Shown here: positions 41,621 to 49,073 of the stretch, piece after piece | Numbering within the stretch: position 1 is the first letter of the stretch | Layout: each line of letters opens with the position of its first letter | Source: Betaproteobacteria bacterium | GTDB taxonomy: Bacteria; Pseudomonadota; Gammaproteobacteria; Burkholderiales; SG8-41 | Length of the DNA: 49,073 bases | NCBI GenBank assembly: GCA_900299145.1 | Contig: OMIN01000079.1 | Location: 1-49,073 of the forward strand | Direction of reading: 5' to 3' | Program-made: the position numbers and the translations under genes | The notes under the pieces: generated by a model | The model's database searches: none | Seen by the model: the letters and a program-made list of their open reading frames with translations, nothing else | Told to the model about the DNA's origin: nothing

Positions 41621-42628
41621 TCACGGTTTCCCCCGCAACCCCAACTGCGTCAACAACTTCTCCCAGCGTGGAAACTCCCGATTAATAAATTCGCCCATCT
41701 GCGCCGGCGTGGTGCCAATCGGTTCGACGCCGGCAACGGCAAGGCGCTCTCGCGCGTCGGGCGCTTGTATGGCGGCGACGGCTTCGCGGCTCAAGCGTTC
41801 GACGATGGCGGGTAGCGTGCCGCGCGGCGCGCCTACGGCGTGCCAGGTGGTCATCTCGTAACCCGTCACGCCCTGTTCGTGGATGGTCGGCAAGTCGGGC
41901 AACAGCATCGAGCGTTTCAGTGTCGACACGCCCAGCGCGCGCAGGCGGCCGGTTTTGACGTATTGCGTGCCGGCGCCGATGGCTTCCATCAGAAACTGAA
42001 TCTGCCCGCCGAATAGATCGGTGGCCGCCGGTGCGCTGCCTTTGTAGGCTACGTGCACCACGTTGATATTGGCCATGGAGGCAAACAACGCGGCCGCCAG
42101 ATGCGCAGTGCTGCCGGTTCCGGCCGAACCGTAGTTCAGCTTGCCGGGATTTTGTTTGGCTTGCGTGATCAAATCTTGCACGGAAGTTAAGCCCGGCGCC
42201 CCCGGTACATGACGCACCAGCAGCAGATACGGCGCGGCAGCCATCACGCTCACCGGCGCGATATCGCGGCGTGCGTCGTACGGCGGCTTGGCCGCCATCA
42301 GTGTGCTGCTGATCATCGAGCCCGCGCCGCACAGGCACAGGGTGTAGCCGTCGGGCGCGGATTTCACCACGAGTTCCACGCCGATCATGCCGCCCGCGCC
42401 GCCGCGGTTGTCGACCACCACGGTTTGCCCAACGCGGTCGCCCACGCCTTGCGCGACGAGGCGGCCAACAAAATCGATGGTGCCGCCCGCAGGGAACGGT
42501 ACGACCAGGCGGATCGGGCGCACGGGGTAGGGTTGTGCCAGCGGCAGTCCGGTGTGGGCGCACATGGTCAGGCACGCCAGCAACAACAGCGTTTTAGCGC
42601 GCACTCGCAGGGCGCCGGAACGCCGCAC
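41621..42628 (-). CDS. Bug/TctC-family substrate-binding protein (last of three tandem genes)
   Basis: A 335-residue Bug protein. Ligand segments: RLVVPFPAGGTIDFVGRLVA, VVDNRGGAGGMIG, PDGYTLCLCG, VHVAYKGSAPAATDLFGGQI, PDLPTIHEQGVTGYE. I chose the GTG at 42628, with AAGGG 9 bases upstream and the previous stop ending two bases before it; an in-frame ATG at 42667 would overlap the upstream Bug gene by 38 bases. The n-region is then VRRSGALRVRAKTLLLLACL followed by a normal signal peptide ending near GLPLAQ. It is the third gene of a three-Bug run with overlapping or abutting junctions, probably one transcript. Confidence 0.88.
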   Translation of the reverse strand: MRRSGALRVRAKTLLLLACLTMCAHTGLPLAQPYPVRPIRLVVPFPAGGTIDFVGRLVAQGVGDRVGQTVVVDNRGGAGGMIGVELVVKSAPDGYTLCLCGAGSMISSTLMAAKPPYDARRDIAPVSVMAAAPYLLLVRHVPGAPGLTSVQDLITQAKQNPGKLNYGSAGTGSTAHLAAALFASMANINVVHVAYKGSAPAATDLFGGQIQFLMEAIGAGTQYVKTGRLRALGVSTLKRSMLLPDLPTIHEQGVTGYEMTTWHAVGAPRGTLPAIVERLSREAVAAIQAPDARERLAVAGVEPIGTTPAQMGEFINREFPRWEKLLTQLGLRGKP

Positions 42629-42629
42629 C

Positions 42630-43631
42630 TTAATCGCCCTTGATTCTGGCGGACTTGATAATGCCACTGTAGCGCTCGATCTCGCGCTTGAGATATGCGC
42701 CCAGTTCCGCTGGCGTGCCGCCCACCACGTCCGCGCCTTCGCCGACCATGAAGTCGCGTATCTCCGGTGTTTTCAGCGCGGTGACGGTCTCGGTGTGCAG
42801 CTTGCTGATAATGGCGGCGGGTGTTGCGGCCGGCACGAACATTGCGTACCAGTTTGCCGAGTCGTAGCCGGGATAAAACGAGGCGATGGTTGGCAGATCG
42901 GGCATTACCGAGGTGCGTTTGGTGGAGGTTACCGCCAGCGCGCGCACCTTGCCAGAACGGATTTGCGGCAGCGCGGTGACCGCGCCGCTGAAGGAAAAAT
43001 CGGTTTCGCCACTGACCAGCGCCGCGATGGACGGCCCGCCGCTTCGATACGGCACGTGTGTCACGCTGATGTTGGCGGCGAGTTTCAGCATTTCAATCGC
43101 CAGATGATTGGCCGAGCCGTTACCGCCGGACCCCGCATTGAGTTTGCCCGGTGATTTTTTCGCCAAGGCCACCAGCTCCGGCAGAGATTTTGCCGGCACG
43201 CTGGGATGCACCATCAAGAACTGCGGCGCGAACGATAGCTGCGATACCGGTGCGAGATCACGCACCATGTCGAAAGGCGCCTTTTTCAGCAGCAGCAGAT
43301 TCACCGGAATCTGCGCGGTGGCGACCATCAGCGTGTAGCCGTCGGCCGGCGCGCGCGCCACCAGTTCCGCGCCGATCACGCCCGATGCCCCTGGCCGGTT
43401 GTCCACCACGAAATTCTGCCCCATGCTGTCCGCAAAGCGTTTGGCGAGCAGCCGCGCCTGCAAATCACTGCCGCCGCCCGGCGAGGCGGGCACGAGGATG
43501 CGCACGGTGCGGGTGGGGTAGCTTTGGGCGTGCGCTGTTGCTGCGGCCAACGCGCATGCCAACAGCAGCACGCTTGGCAGTCCGCGCGGGGATTGAACTT
43601 TCAGCATGGTCAGGCGCAGTTCAAGTGACAT
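42630..43631 (-). CDS. Bug/TctC-family substrate-binding protein (middle of three tandem genes)
   Basis: A 333-residue Bug protein. The signal peptide GLPSVLLLACALAAATAHAQ ends near residue 36. Core: VRILVPASPGGGSDLQARLL, FVVDNRPGASGVIG, PADGYTLMVAT, THVPYRSGGPSIAALVSGET and PDLPTIASFYPGY. The ATG at 43631 overlaps the upstream Bug stop by one base (TGATG), so it is translationally coupled to it. MLKVQSPRG at 43607 is an alternative start. The three tandem proteins clearly differ from each other in sequence, so this is not a recent triplication. Confidence 0.92.
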   Translation of the reverse strand: MSLELRLTMLKVQSPRGLPSVLLLACALAAATAHAQSYPTRTVRILVPASPGGGSDLQARLLAKRFADSMGQNFVVDNRPGASGVIGAELVARAPADGYTLMVATAQIPVNLLLLKKAPFDMVRDLAPVSQLSFAPQFLMVHPSVPAKSLPELVALAKKSPGKLNAGSGGNGSANHLAIEMLKLAANISVTHVPYRSGGPSIAALVSGETDFSFSGAVTALPQIRSGKVRALAVTSTKRTSVMPDLPTIASFYPGYDSANWYAMFVPAATPAAIISKLHTETVTALKTPEIRDFMVGEGADVVGGTPAELGAYLKREIERYSGIIKSARIKGD

Positions 43632-44641
43632 CAGTTCGACTTATACAACCCGGCAGCCTTGATGACTTTTTCCCACTTCACGGTTTCGGACTGCATGTAC
43701 TTCGCAAAGTCTTCCGCCGGGCCGGGCGCGACGTCCATGCCCTGACGGAACAGGTAGTCCTTGACCTCGGGCAGCAACAATATGGTGCTGATTTCCTTGT
43801 TGAGCCGCGAGAGGATGGGCTTGGGCGTTTGCAGAGGCATCATAAAGCCGTACCAGTTGTTGGCCTCAAAGCCGGGGACGCCCGCTTCGGCGACGGTGGG
43901 AATCTCCGGCATGAACGACCAGCGCTTGATCGTGGTCACGCCCAGTGCGTTGATCTTACCGGCCTTGACGTGCTGCACCGCGCTGGCCGCCGTGGCAAAA
44001 ATCAGATGGATGTTGCCGGCGAGCAAATCAATCATGGCGGGCCCGCCGCCCTTGTAAGGCACGTGCACGATTTTCACGCCGGTCTGCAGGTTAAAGAGTT
44101 CAATCGCCAGGTGGCCCGCGCCGCCGATGCCGGATGAACCGCCATTGAGCGGTTTGGCTTTTGCCGCCGCGATCAGTTCCTTGACGGTTTTTACGGCGGC
44201 GCTTGGGTGGGTGACCAGAATATTGGTTGAATCCGCCACGCGTGTGAGCGGGGCAAGGTCTTTCAGCGGATCGAACGCCAGCCTTTTATAGAGGCTGGGG
44301 TTGATCGAGAACGACGCAATCGAACCCAGCAAAATCGTATGGCCATCGGGCACCGCGTTGACGGTAAGCTCGGTGGCAATGTTGCCGGCGGCGCCGGGGC
44401 GATTGTCGATTACCACGGTTTGCCCCAGCCGTTCGCCCAGCCGCGCGCCGATTGCGCGCGCGGCGGTGTCGGTGCCGCCGCCCGGCGCAAACCCCACCAG
44501 CATGCGCACGGGTTTGGTGGGAAAGGCCGCGCCGGCCCCGGCCCCCAACCCCGCGGTGGTTTGCGCGTGCGTGGCGAGCGGCGCGGCGAGCGCGGTTATG
44601 GCGATATTGAACAAAGGGTGGCAGCGGCGCGATGCGGGCAT
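43631..44641 (-). CDS. Bug/TctC-family substrate-binding protein (first of three tandem genes)
   Basis: A 336-residue Bug protein starting MPASRRCHPLFNIAITALAA with GAGG about 8-9 bases before the ATG at 44641; the longer frame to 44680 is not supported. A Gly/Ala-rich linker (TTAGLGAGAGAAFP) follows the signal peptide and is not seen in the other copies. Core: VRMLVGFAPGGGTDTAARAI, VVIDNRPGAAGNIA, PDGHTILLGS, VHVPYKGGGPAMIDLLAGNI, PEIPTVAEAGVPGFE. It heads the three-gene Bug run and is preceded by the enoyl-CoA hydratase and EthD-like genes on the same strand. Confidence 0.92.
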   Translation of the reverse strand: MPASRRCHPLFNIAITALAAPLATHAQTTAGLGAGAGAAFPTKPVRMLVGFAPGGGTDTAARAIGARLGERLGQTVVIDNRPGAAGNIATELTVNAVPDGHTILLGSIASFSINPSLYKRLAFDPLKDLAPLTRVADSTNILVTHPSAAVKTVKELIAAAKAKPLNGGSSGIGGAGHLAIELFNLQTGVKIVHVPYKGGGPAMIDLLAGNIHLIFATAASAVQHVKAGKINALGVTTIKRWSFMPEIPTVAEAGVPGFEANNWYGFMMPLQTPKPILSRLNKEISTILLLPEVKDYLFRQGMDVAPGPAEDFAKYMQSETVKWEKVIKAAGLYKSN

Positions 44642-44742
44642 TGCATAATTCCTCAGTAAATGGGGCGCCCTGTTTACCACAGTTTCCCAAAATGAACCAC
44701 GTTATGAACCACGAAGCACCACCGCAGAATGGGTAGCCTGCT

Positions 44743-45540
44743 CTAGTGGCCCTGTTTGGGTGACTTGCGGTTGATGAACGCTTCCATCATGCGCCGGGGT
44801 TCGTCGGTGCGGCGTGCTTCCACGCAGGCGCGAATGCCGGCCCAGATGCCGTCGGTTTCCGGCATGCGTTCCCAGTCGCGCAGCAGCGCCTTTTGCAGGC
44901 GCATTACGCGTTTGCCGCCCGCCAGCAGCGAGCTGATCCAGCTTTCAACGGCGCCATCAAGCTGGCTGGCGGGAACCAGCCGTTGCAAAAAGCCGATGCG
45001 GTAAGCCTCTTGTGCATCGATGATATCGCCGGTGTAAACGAGCTCGGCAGCTTTGCCCCAGCCGATCAACTTGGGTAGCAGCACGGCTTCCATGCCCGAT
45101 GGGATGCCCACGCGTACTTCCGGCATGCCGAATTTTGCCGAGTCGACGCCGACGCGCAGATCGCAGGCGGCAGCCAGTTCCATGCCGAAGCCAAGGCAAT
45201 AGCCGTTGATGCGCGCGATCACCGGCACGGGAAAATTGCGGATGGCCGAGTTGGCGGTGTGCGTGAGCGTATGTTCGACCTCGGCTTCTTCGGGTGTGAG
45301 GTCTTTCATTTCGTGAATGTCCGCGCCGGCGATGAACGAGCGCTCGCCCGCGCCGGTGATGACGGCTGCGCGCAGGGTCGGGTCTTGCGCGAGCTTGTTA
45401 AACGTTGCGGCTATCGCGCGTTTGCCCGCCATGCCCAGGGCATTGCGGCGGGTGGGGTTGTTGACGGTGAGCCAGGCGATGTTGCATGCATTGTCACCAG
45501 TGCCCCGGCTTTCGATGCGGGTTAGCAAAAGTTCACTCAT
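44743..45540 (-). CDS. Enoyl-CoA hydratase/isomerase family protein
   Basis: A 265-residue crotonase-superfamily enzyme acting on CoA thioesters. The first oxyanion-hole segment is SFIAGADIHEM (near residue 67), and the second is NGYCLGFGMELAAACDLRVG with the Glu often used in catalysis near 120. A second acidic position is in KFGMPEVRVGIPSGM. The C-terminal helices and length are normal. The start ATG at 45540 overlaps the upstream EthD-like gene stop (ATGA). It probably catalyses hydration or isomerisation in the same catabolic route as its neighbours; the exact reaction in this versatile family cannot be assigned. Confidence 0.9.
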   Translation of the reverse strand: MSELLLTRIESRGTGDNACNIAWLTVNNPTRRNALGMAGKRAIAATFNKLAQDPTLRAAVITGAGERSFIAGADIHEMKDLTPEEAEVEHTLTHTANSAIRNFPVPVIARINGYCLGFGMELAAACDLRVGVDSAKFGMPEVRVGIPSGMEAVLLPKLIGWGKAAELVYTGDIIDAQEAYRIGFLQRLVPASQLDGAVESWISSLLAGGKRVMRLQKALLRDWERMPETDGIWAGIRACVEARRTDEPRRMMEAFINRKSPKQGH

Positions 45541-46256
45541 TTTGGGCCTACGACTTCCACACGCGCCCGGGCAAGCGCCTGTTCATGCTCCACATTCGGC
45601 GCCACCATTTTGTACAGTGCCCGCCGCGTATTCGAAAACAGTGAACGCATCTTCTCTGTCCACGGCGTTTTGCGCGCGACTTGCGCGGCGGGGCTTTCCC
45701 AAACGTCAGTGCCGGTGAGGTCGTAGGCGGTCAGATACTTCGGCCCGGCGTTGCCGGAGGTGCACGCCACTGCGGTGTAGCGTCGCGCGCGCAGCACGCC
45801 GGGAATATTGGCGCAGCGCGGCAGGTGTTCCTTGTCGTACCATTCGTTGTATTCGCCGACAATGTGATCGGGAATATCGGTGTGCACGATATACATCCAC
45901 GGTGAGCCATCGGCGGGCATGCTGGCGCTGGCGTTGGCCACGTCGCACATGAGTTTGAAGTTCATGCGCTCGCGGTTGTTTTCGTAGAGCTTGCGGATGC
46001 GCACCGACCAAGGTGTCGGATTTTTCACGATGGTTTGGAAATCCGGCCCGGCTTCGATGTTCTCATCCGCCGTTTCGTACCATGCAAGGTAGCGGATGTC
46101 GGCGGCTTCGCACAGATAGCGCCGCGTGCGCACAAAGCCCGGCAGCGCGGTAAGTTGTGGCACGTGCTCCAGATCGTACCAGTCGTTGAATTCCGGTTCG
46201 TACTCGGGCCGCGTGGGGCCGAGGCGAACGGTGATGAGGCCAGTGGCAGTTGTCAT
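45537..46256 (-). CDS. EthD/dimeric alpha-beta barrel-like protein, duplicated domain
   Basis: A 239-residue protein built of two similar ferredoxin-like domains. Each has the matching block FNDWYDLEHVPQLTALPGFV (about residues 23-42) and YNEWYDKEHLPRCANIPGVL (about 137-156). This WYDxEH-x-P pattern is seen in small alpha-beta barrel families found next to aromatic-degradation genes; the function is not known to me. The ATG at 46256 has no clear Shine-Dalgarno; AT-rich repeat copy 14 begins 10 bases upstream. Its stop overlaps the enoyl-CoA hydratase start, so the two are co-translated. Confidence 0.82.
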   Translation of the reverse strand: MTTATGLITVRLGPTRPEYEPEFNDWYDLEHVPQLTALPGFVRTRRYLCEAADIRYLAWYETADENIEAGPDFQTIVKNPTPWSVRIRKLYENNRERMNFKLMCDVANASASMPADGSPWMYIVHTDIPDHIVGEYNEWYDKEHLPRCANIPGVLRARRYTAVACTSGNAGPKYLTAYDLTGTDVWESPAAQVARKTPWTEKMRSLFSNTRRALYKMVAPNVEHEQALARARVEVVGPK

Positions 46257-46265
46257 GAAAAAATC

Positions 46266-46282
46266 AATAAAACAGATAGTTA
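46266..46282 (+). repeat. Dispersed AT-rich repeat, copy 14 (17-base form, two mismatches)
   Basis: AATAAAACAGATAGTTA in the 33-bp gap between the TauD-type gene stop (46290) and the EthD-like gene start (46256). Confidence 0.72.
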
Positions 46283-46289
46283 TGTGTGG

Positions 46290-47183
46290 TTACTCGACGG
46301 CCGGCCCGCGCACCGTGGTGCGGTACATCAGGCGCGGCAACGGGTCGTAGTCAAACGTTGCCTTGTGTTGCACGGCAATGTTGTCCCACATCAACAGGTC
46401 GCCCACGCGCCAGCTGTGGCCGTAGATGAATTGCGGTTGCGTGATATGCGCGTAGAGTTTGGCGAGTTCGGCATCGCTTTCGGCGCGTGACATGCCGGTT
46501 AACCAGGCGGTATGGCCTTCGTTGATAAACAGGCCGCGGCGTTTGGTCACCGGATGCACGCGCACCACATTCATTTCAGTGTCGGGCACGCTGGCGAGTT
46601 GTTCGGGCGTGGGCGCGTGTTCCTGCACGGTGCGTATGCCGCGGCGTTCTTCGTCCTGTTGTGCGGCGTAATTCTTGATACGGTATTCGCGGTAGCTGTG
46701 TACGTTGCGCAGGGTATCGAGGCGACGCTTTTCAGACTCAGACAATGCGGCGTACGCAGCCGTGCTGCTGGCGAAATACGTATTGCCCAGCGCCACGCCA
46801 TTTTTCACCGGCACTTCCACCGCATACAAGGCTGAGAGCATGCTCGGCTCGCGCTTGTACGATAAATCGCTGTGCCAGAAGCGACCGGCATCCTGCGCGC
46901 CGATGGCCTTGCCGTTGGCGTCGAGTTTGTTCGACAGCACGAAAATTTCGTCGTGGTCGCGCAGCCGGCTCTCCTTGCGCACGTGGGCTTCCAGCACGCC
47001 GAAACGGCGCGTGAAGGCGATCTGTTGCGCGGGCGTGAGATGCTGATTGCGGAAGAATACGACTTCGTTGTCGAAAAACGCGTTGGCGACTTGCGCGAAA
47101 GTGTTGTCGTCGAGCGGTTGCGACAGATCGACGCCGGAAATCTCGGCGCCCAGATGTTTGCCGATTCGGGTAACGGTAATCAT
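46290..47183 (-). CDS. TauD/TfdA-family Fe(II)/2-oxoglutarate-dependent dioxygenase
   Basis: A 297-residue oxygenase that hydroxylates its substrate using 2-oxoglutarate and O2. The facial triad is visible as H104 and D106 (RFWHSDLSYK) and H273 (WDNIAVQHKATFDY); R284 or R288 (LPRLMYRTTVRG) would bind 2-oxoglutarate. The start MITVTRIGKHLGAEISGVDL at 47183 is the classic TauD opening, with AAGGA upstream. Known members act on taurine, 2,4-D and other sulfonates or acids; which applies here is unknown. It leads the minus-strand group with the EthD-like gene, the hydratase and three Bug genes. Confidence 0.93.
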   Translation of the reverse strand: MITVTRIGKHLGAEISGVDLSQPLDDNTFAQVANAFFDNEVVFFRNQHLTPAQQIAFTRRFGVLEAHVRKESRLRDHDEIFVLSNKLDANGKAIGAQDAGRFWHSDLSYKREPSMLSALYAVEVPVKNGVALGNTYFASSTAAYAALSESEKRRLDTLRNVHSYREYRIKNYAAQQDEERRGIRTVQEHAPTPEQLASVPDTEMNVVRVHPVTKRRGLFINEGHTAWLTGMSRAESDAELAKLYAHITQPQFIYGHSWRVGDLLMWDNIAVQHKATFDYDPLPRLMYRTTVRGPAVE

Positions 47184-47391
47184 GGTGCTGTCCTTGGCGA
47201 AAGAGGGGATTGCAGTGGGACACGGTTATCGTAGCGAAATTCCGGCGGGGCCGGAAGGGCGCGGAGCCTATTAGACACGGGAGGATACGGGCAGAACGCG
47301 CGAGAGCCGTCGCCAGGGCGCTGGCCAAGGCTCACCGGAGTAGAATAGCGGTTTATCGTCAATCCGAAAGTTCGGGAATCAGGAGAGTTTT

Positions 47392-48009
47392 ATGAAGCTG
47401 TTTGGATCGCTGACTTCGCCCTATGTGCGCAAGGCGCGCGTGCTGATCGAAGAGAAGGCCTTGCCGGTGGAATTTGTGATCGAGGATCCGTGGCCCGAGA
47501 ACAGCCCGATCATTGAAAAAAATCCGTTGTCGAAAGTGCCGGCACTGGAAATCGCGCCCAACGATTTCCTGTTCGAATCGGTGCTGATCGTACACTTTCT
47601 CGATCACGTCGACGGCCGCTCGTTCACGCCGCGCGATCCGGTGGGCTATTGGGAAGCGCAACGCTGGCAGGCGCTCGGCAACGGCATTATCGATGCGGCG
47701 ATCCAGCGCATTTTCGAAACGCGCCGTCCGCCGGAACATCAGTTGCAGGACAAAATGGAGCGCGAAGCCGGGCGCGTGCGTCGCGCCATTGCGCTGGCCG
47801 AGAACAATTTCAAGGGTGGGGAGTTTTTGGTCGGCAACCGCTTCAGCCTGGCGGATTTGATTCTGGGCGTGGCGATGCAATACGTCGATTTCCGCTATCC
47901 GCACGACTGGCGCGCAACATCGCCGAAACTCAAGGCGTGGCACGCCGGCATTGCCGCGCGGCCGTCGTTTGTGAAAACGCAGCCGCCGGATTGGACGCCG
48001 CCGCAATAG
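47392..48009 (+). CDS. Glutathione S-transferase family protein (YibF-like)
   Basis: A 205-residue cytoplasmic GST. The N-terminal thioredoxin-like domain starts MKLFGSLTSPYVRKARVLIE, with SPYVRK as the YibF-type active-site region, and has KVPALE before the cis-proline and DFLFESVLIVHFLD for glutathione contacts. The C-terminal helical domain has RFSLADLILGVAMQYVDFRY. AGGAG precedes the ATG at 47392. It is divergent from the TauD-type gene; the 208-bp intergenic region holds no repeat copy that I can see. It may detoxify electrophiles or act as a redox helper. Confidence 0.92.
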   Translation: MKLFGSLTSPYVRKARVLIEEKALPVEFVIEDPWPENSPIIEKNPLSKVPALEIAPNDFLFESVLIVHFLDHVDGRSFTPRDPVGYWEAQRWQALGNGIIDAAIQRIFETRRPPEHQLQDKMEREAGRVRRAIALAENNFKGGEFLVGNRFSLADLILGVAMQYVDFRYPHDWRATSPKLKAWHAGIAARPSFVKTQPPDWTPPQ

Positions 48010-48033
48010 GTTGGGTTTATCGGGGCGGCACGG

Positions 48034-49044
48034 TTGATCCCCCGCAAACGCATCGACATCGGCGGGGCTGATCTCGCGAGTGGCCTGTTCGGGTGTTTCA
48101 TGCCGGGCGATGCGGCGAGGCTTGCTGCTTCCATCGAAGGCAAGTGGGACATTCAAGCCAATCTCGCCTGCCTGTCAGTACGCAGCGGCCTCGATGCGTT
48201 GCTTGGCGCACTGGCGCTGCCGCGCGGCAGCGAAATTCTGATCTCGGCGGTGAACATCGCCGACATGCCGCGCATCCTCGAGGCGCACGGTCTGGTTCCT
48301 GTCCCGGTTGATATCGACAGGCAAACGCTGGCGGTTTCAGTGGCCACGCTGGAGAGCGCCCGCACACCGCGTACCCGTGCGGTGCTGATCGCGCACCTGT
48401 TCGGCACCCGTATGCCGATGCAGGGCATTTCAAAATTCTGCAATAAAAACAAATACTTACTTATTGAGGACTGCGCTCAGGGCTACATTGGCGATGGGTG
48501 GCGCGGCGAGCCGCTGGCTGACGCGCGCCTGTTCAGCTTCGGCCCGGTAAAGCCGGCGACGGCACTGGGCGGCGCGGTGCTCGGCTTTAGCGACGTGGCG
48601 TTACGCAACCGCGTTCGCGAGCACATGGCGCGCTGGCCGCGGCAATCGCGCGTGGCGTATGGCTCACGCGTGCTGAAATACCTGTTGCTCGCACCCTTCG
48701 GTAATCGGCATGTGTTCGGCGCGCTGGCGGGGCTGTGCCGTTTGCTGGGGGCGACACACGAGGCGCTGGTGGCGGGGGCGGCGCGTGGTTTTGCCGGCGG
48801 TGATTTTTTCGGGAAAATTCGCCGGCAGCCGTCGGCGCCGTTGCTAAGGCTGTTGCACAGACGAATGACACAAGGCGTGCAGGCCAGCGCGTTGCGCCGC
48901 ATCGAGCGCTCGCGACAGTTGCAGCGCCTGCTGGGCGCGCGCGGCGTGGGCGCATCGGCGTCGGAACACCGGCACTGGATTTTTCCCATCACGCATGGGC
49001 AGCGCAATGCGCTGATCAGCCATCTCGCCCGGCACGGGTTCGAC
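48034..49044 (+). CDS. DegT/DnrJ/EryC1-type aminotransferase, truncated at contig end
   Basis: PLP-dependent sugar aminotransferase-like protein, about 337 residues visible. The aspartate segment LLIEDCAQGYIGDGWRG and the lysine region SFGPVKPATALGGAVLG (Schiff-base Lys) fit the DegT family, which transfers amino groups to sugar nucleotides for surface glycans or antibiotics. The start is uncertain: the in-frame TTG at 48034 is the first possible start after the GST stop, and there is no good ATG. Just before the DCAQ block is NKNKYLL, encoded by a perfect AT-rich repeat copy, where relatives have a variable helix end. True sequence ends at about 49044, and the adapter follows. Confidence 0.85.
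48442..48459 (+). repeat. Dispersed AT-rich repeat, copy 15 (perfect 18-mer, inside coding sequence)
   Basis: Exact consensus in the plus orientation, in frame within the aminotransferase and translated as NKNKYL. The frame stays open and the conserved DCAQ motif follows directly. Confidence 0.82.
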
Positions 49045-49073
49045 CTGTCTCTTATACACATCTCCGAGCCCAC
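49045..49073 (+). other. Sequencing adapter (Nextera/Tn5 mosaic end), not genomic
   Basis: The last 29 bases begin CTGTCTCTTATACACATCT, the Tn5 mosaic end, and continue as the Nextera read-2 adapter. They were joined to the end of the real sequence during assembly. Read on the minus strand they give a false protein start MGSEMCIRDR, a known contaminant signature in databases. Confidence 0.96.

Noticed and set aside
41621-44641. Recent triplication of one Bug gene
   Set aside because: The three proteins differ throughout, including loops and signal peptides, so they are old paralogues or independent arrivals.
48483-49073. Minus-strand protein starting MGSEMCIRDR
   Set aside because: It starts in the adapter and is antisense to the aminotransferase.
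1-49073. CRISPR arrays, tRNA, rRNA or riboswitches
   Set aside because: I found no regularly spaced repeats, no tRNA-like cloverleaf and no recognised riboswitch in the gaps that I read; a tool search could still find a small RNA.

Overview
The window is 49 kb of GC-rich bacterial chromosome, most likely from an uncultivated betaproteobacterium of the Burkholderiales type. The reasons are the large number of Bug/TctC periplasmic binding proteins (eleven here), the fabI-to-peptide-ABC-transporter gene order, and the many single-gene catabolic enzymes. The right end runs into 29 bases that match the Nextera/Tn5 adapter, so the contig comes from short-read assembly and ends artificially.

Layout. 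Positions 1-8.8 kb: fabI (minus strand, cut by the window edge), then a peptide/oligopeptide ABC transporter operon on the plus strand (lipoprotein binding protein, two permeases, an unknown membrane-anchored protein, a Bug protein, a fused double ATPase). 8.8-10.1 kb: an IS3-family insertion sequence abutting the ATPase stop codon. 10.1-11.6 kb: a fragment of an unknown gene next to the IS, an unknown secreted protein, and a small exported protein with VTAFPD repeats resembling 7(1) septoil-knot proteins. 11.8-17 kb: an MFS carrier, two Bug proteins, a PRISE-type reductase and an alpha/beta hydrolase. 17-24.8 kb: a 3-hydroxyisobutyrate-dehydrogenase-like enzyme, a three-subunit molybdenum hydroxylase with a clear terminator, an SDR, a quinone-reductase-like MDR and an amidohydrolase. 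24.9-32 kb: a membrane-bound class III adenylate cyclase, three Bug proteins and a persulfide-dioxygenase/rhodanese fusion. 32-38 kb: two MaoC-like dehydratases, a UGSC-family selenoprotein with an in-frame UGA and a SECIS-like hairpin, two Bug proteins and a decayed MmgE/PrpD gene. 38-49 kb: an ACMSD-like amidohydrolase, two cupins, an SDR, a small unknown gene, three tandem Bug genes, an enoyl-CoA hydratase, an EthD-like protein, a TauD-type dioxygenase, a glutathione transferase and a truncated DegT-type aminotransferase.

How it works together. The enzymes (molybdenum hydroxylase, dehydratases, hydratase, amidohydrolase/decarboxylases, cupins, Fe/2-oxoglutarate oxygenase) suit uptake and stepwise breakdown of carboxylated or aromatic small molecules. 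The Bug proteins probably capture such acids in the periplasm, but no TctA/TctB membrane partner is in the window. Substrates cannot be read from sequence.

Two signals stand out. First, the UGSC gene is one open frame only if TGA at 33873-33875 is read as selenocysteine. Second, a short AT-rich repeat, consensus AATAAAAACAAATACTTA, occurs about fifteen times in both orientations, almost always at gene borders, often around Bug genes, and twice inside coding sequence. I do not recognise it as a described element.
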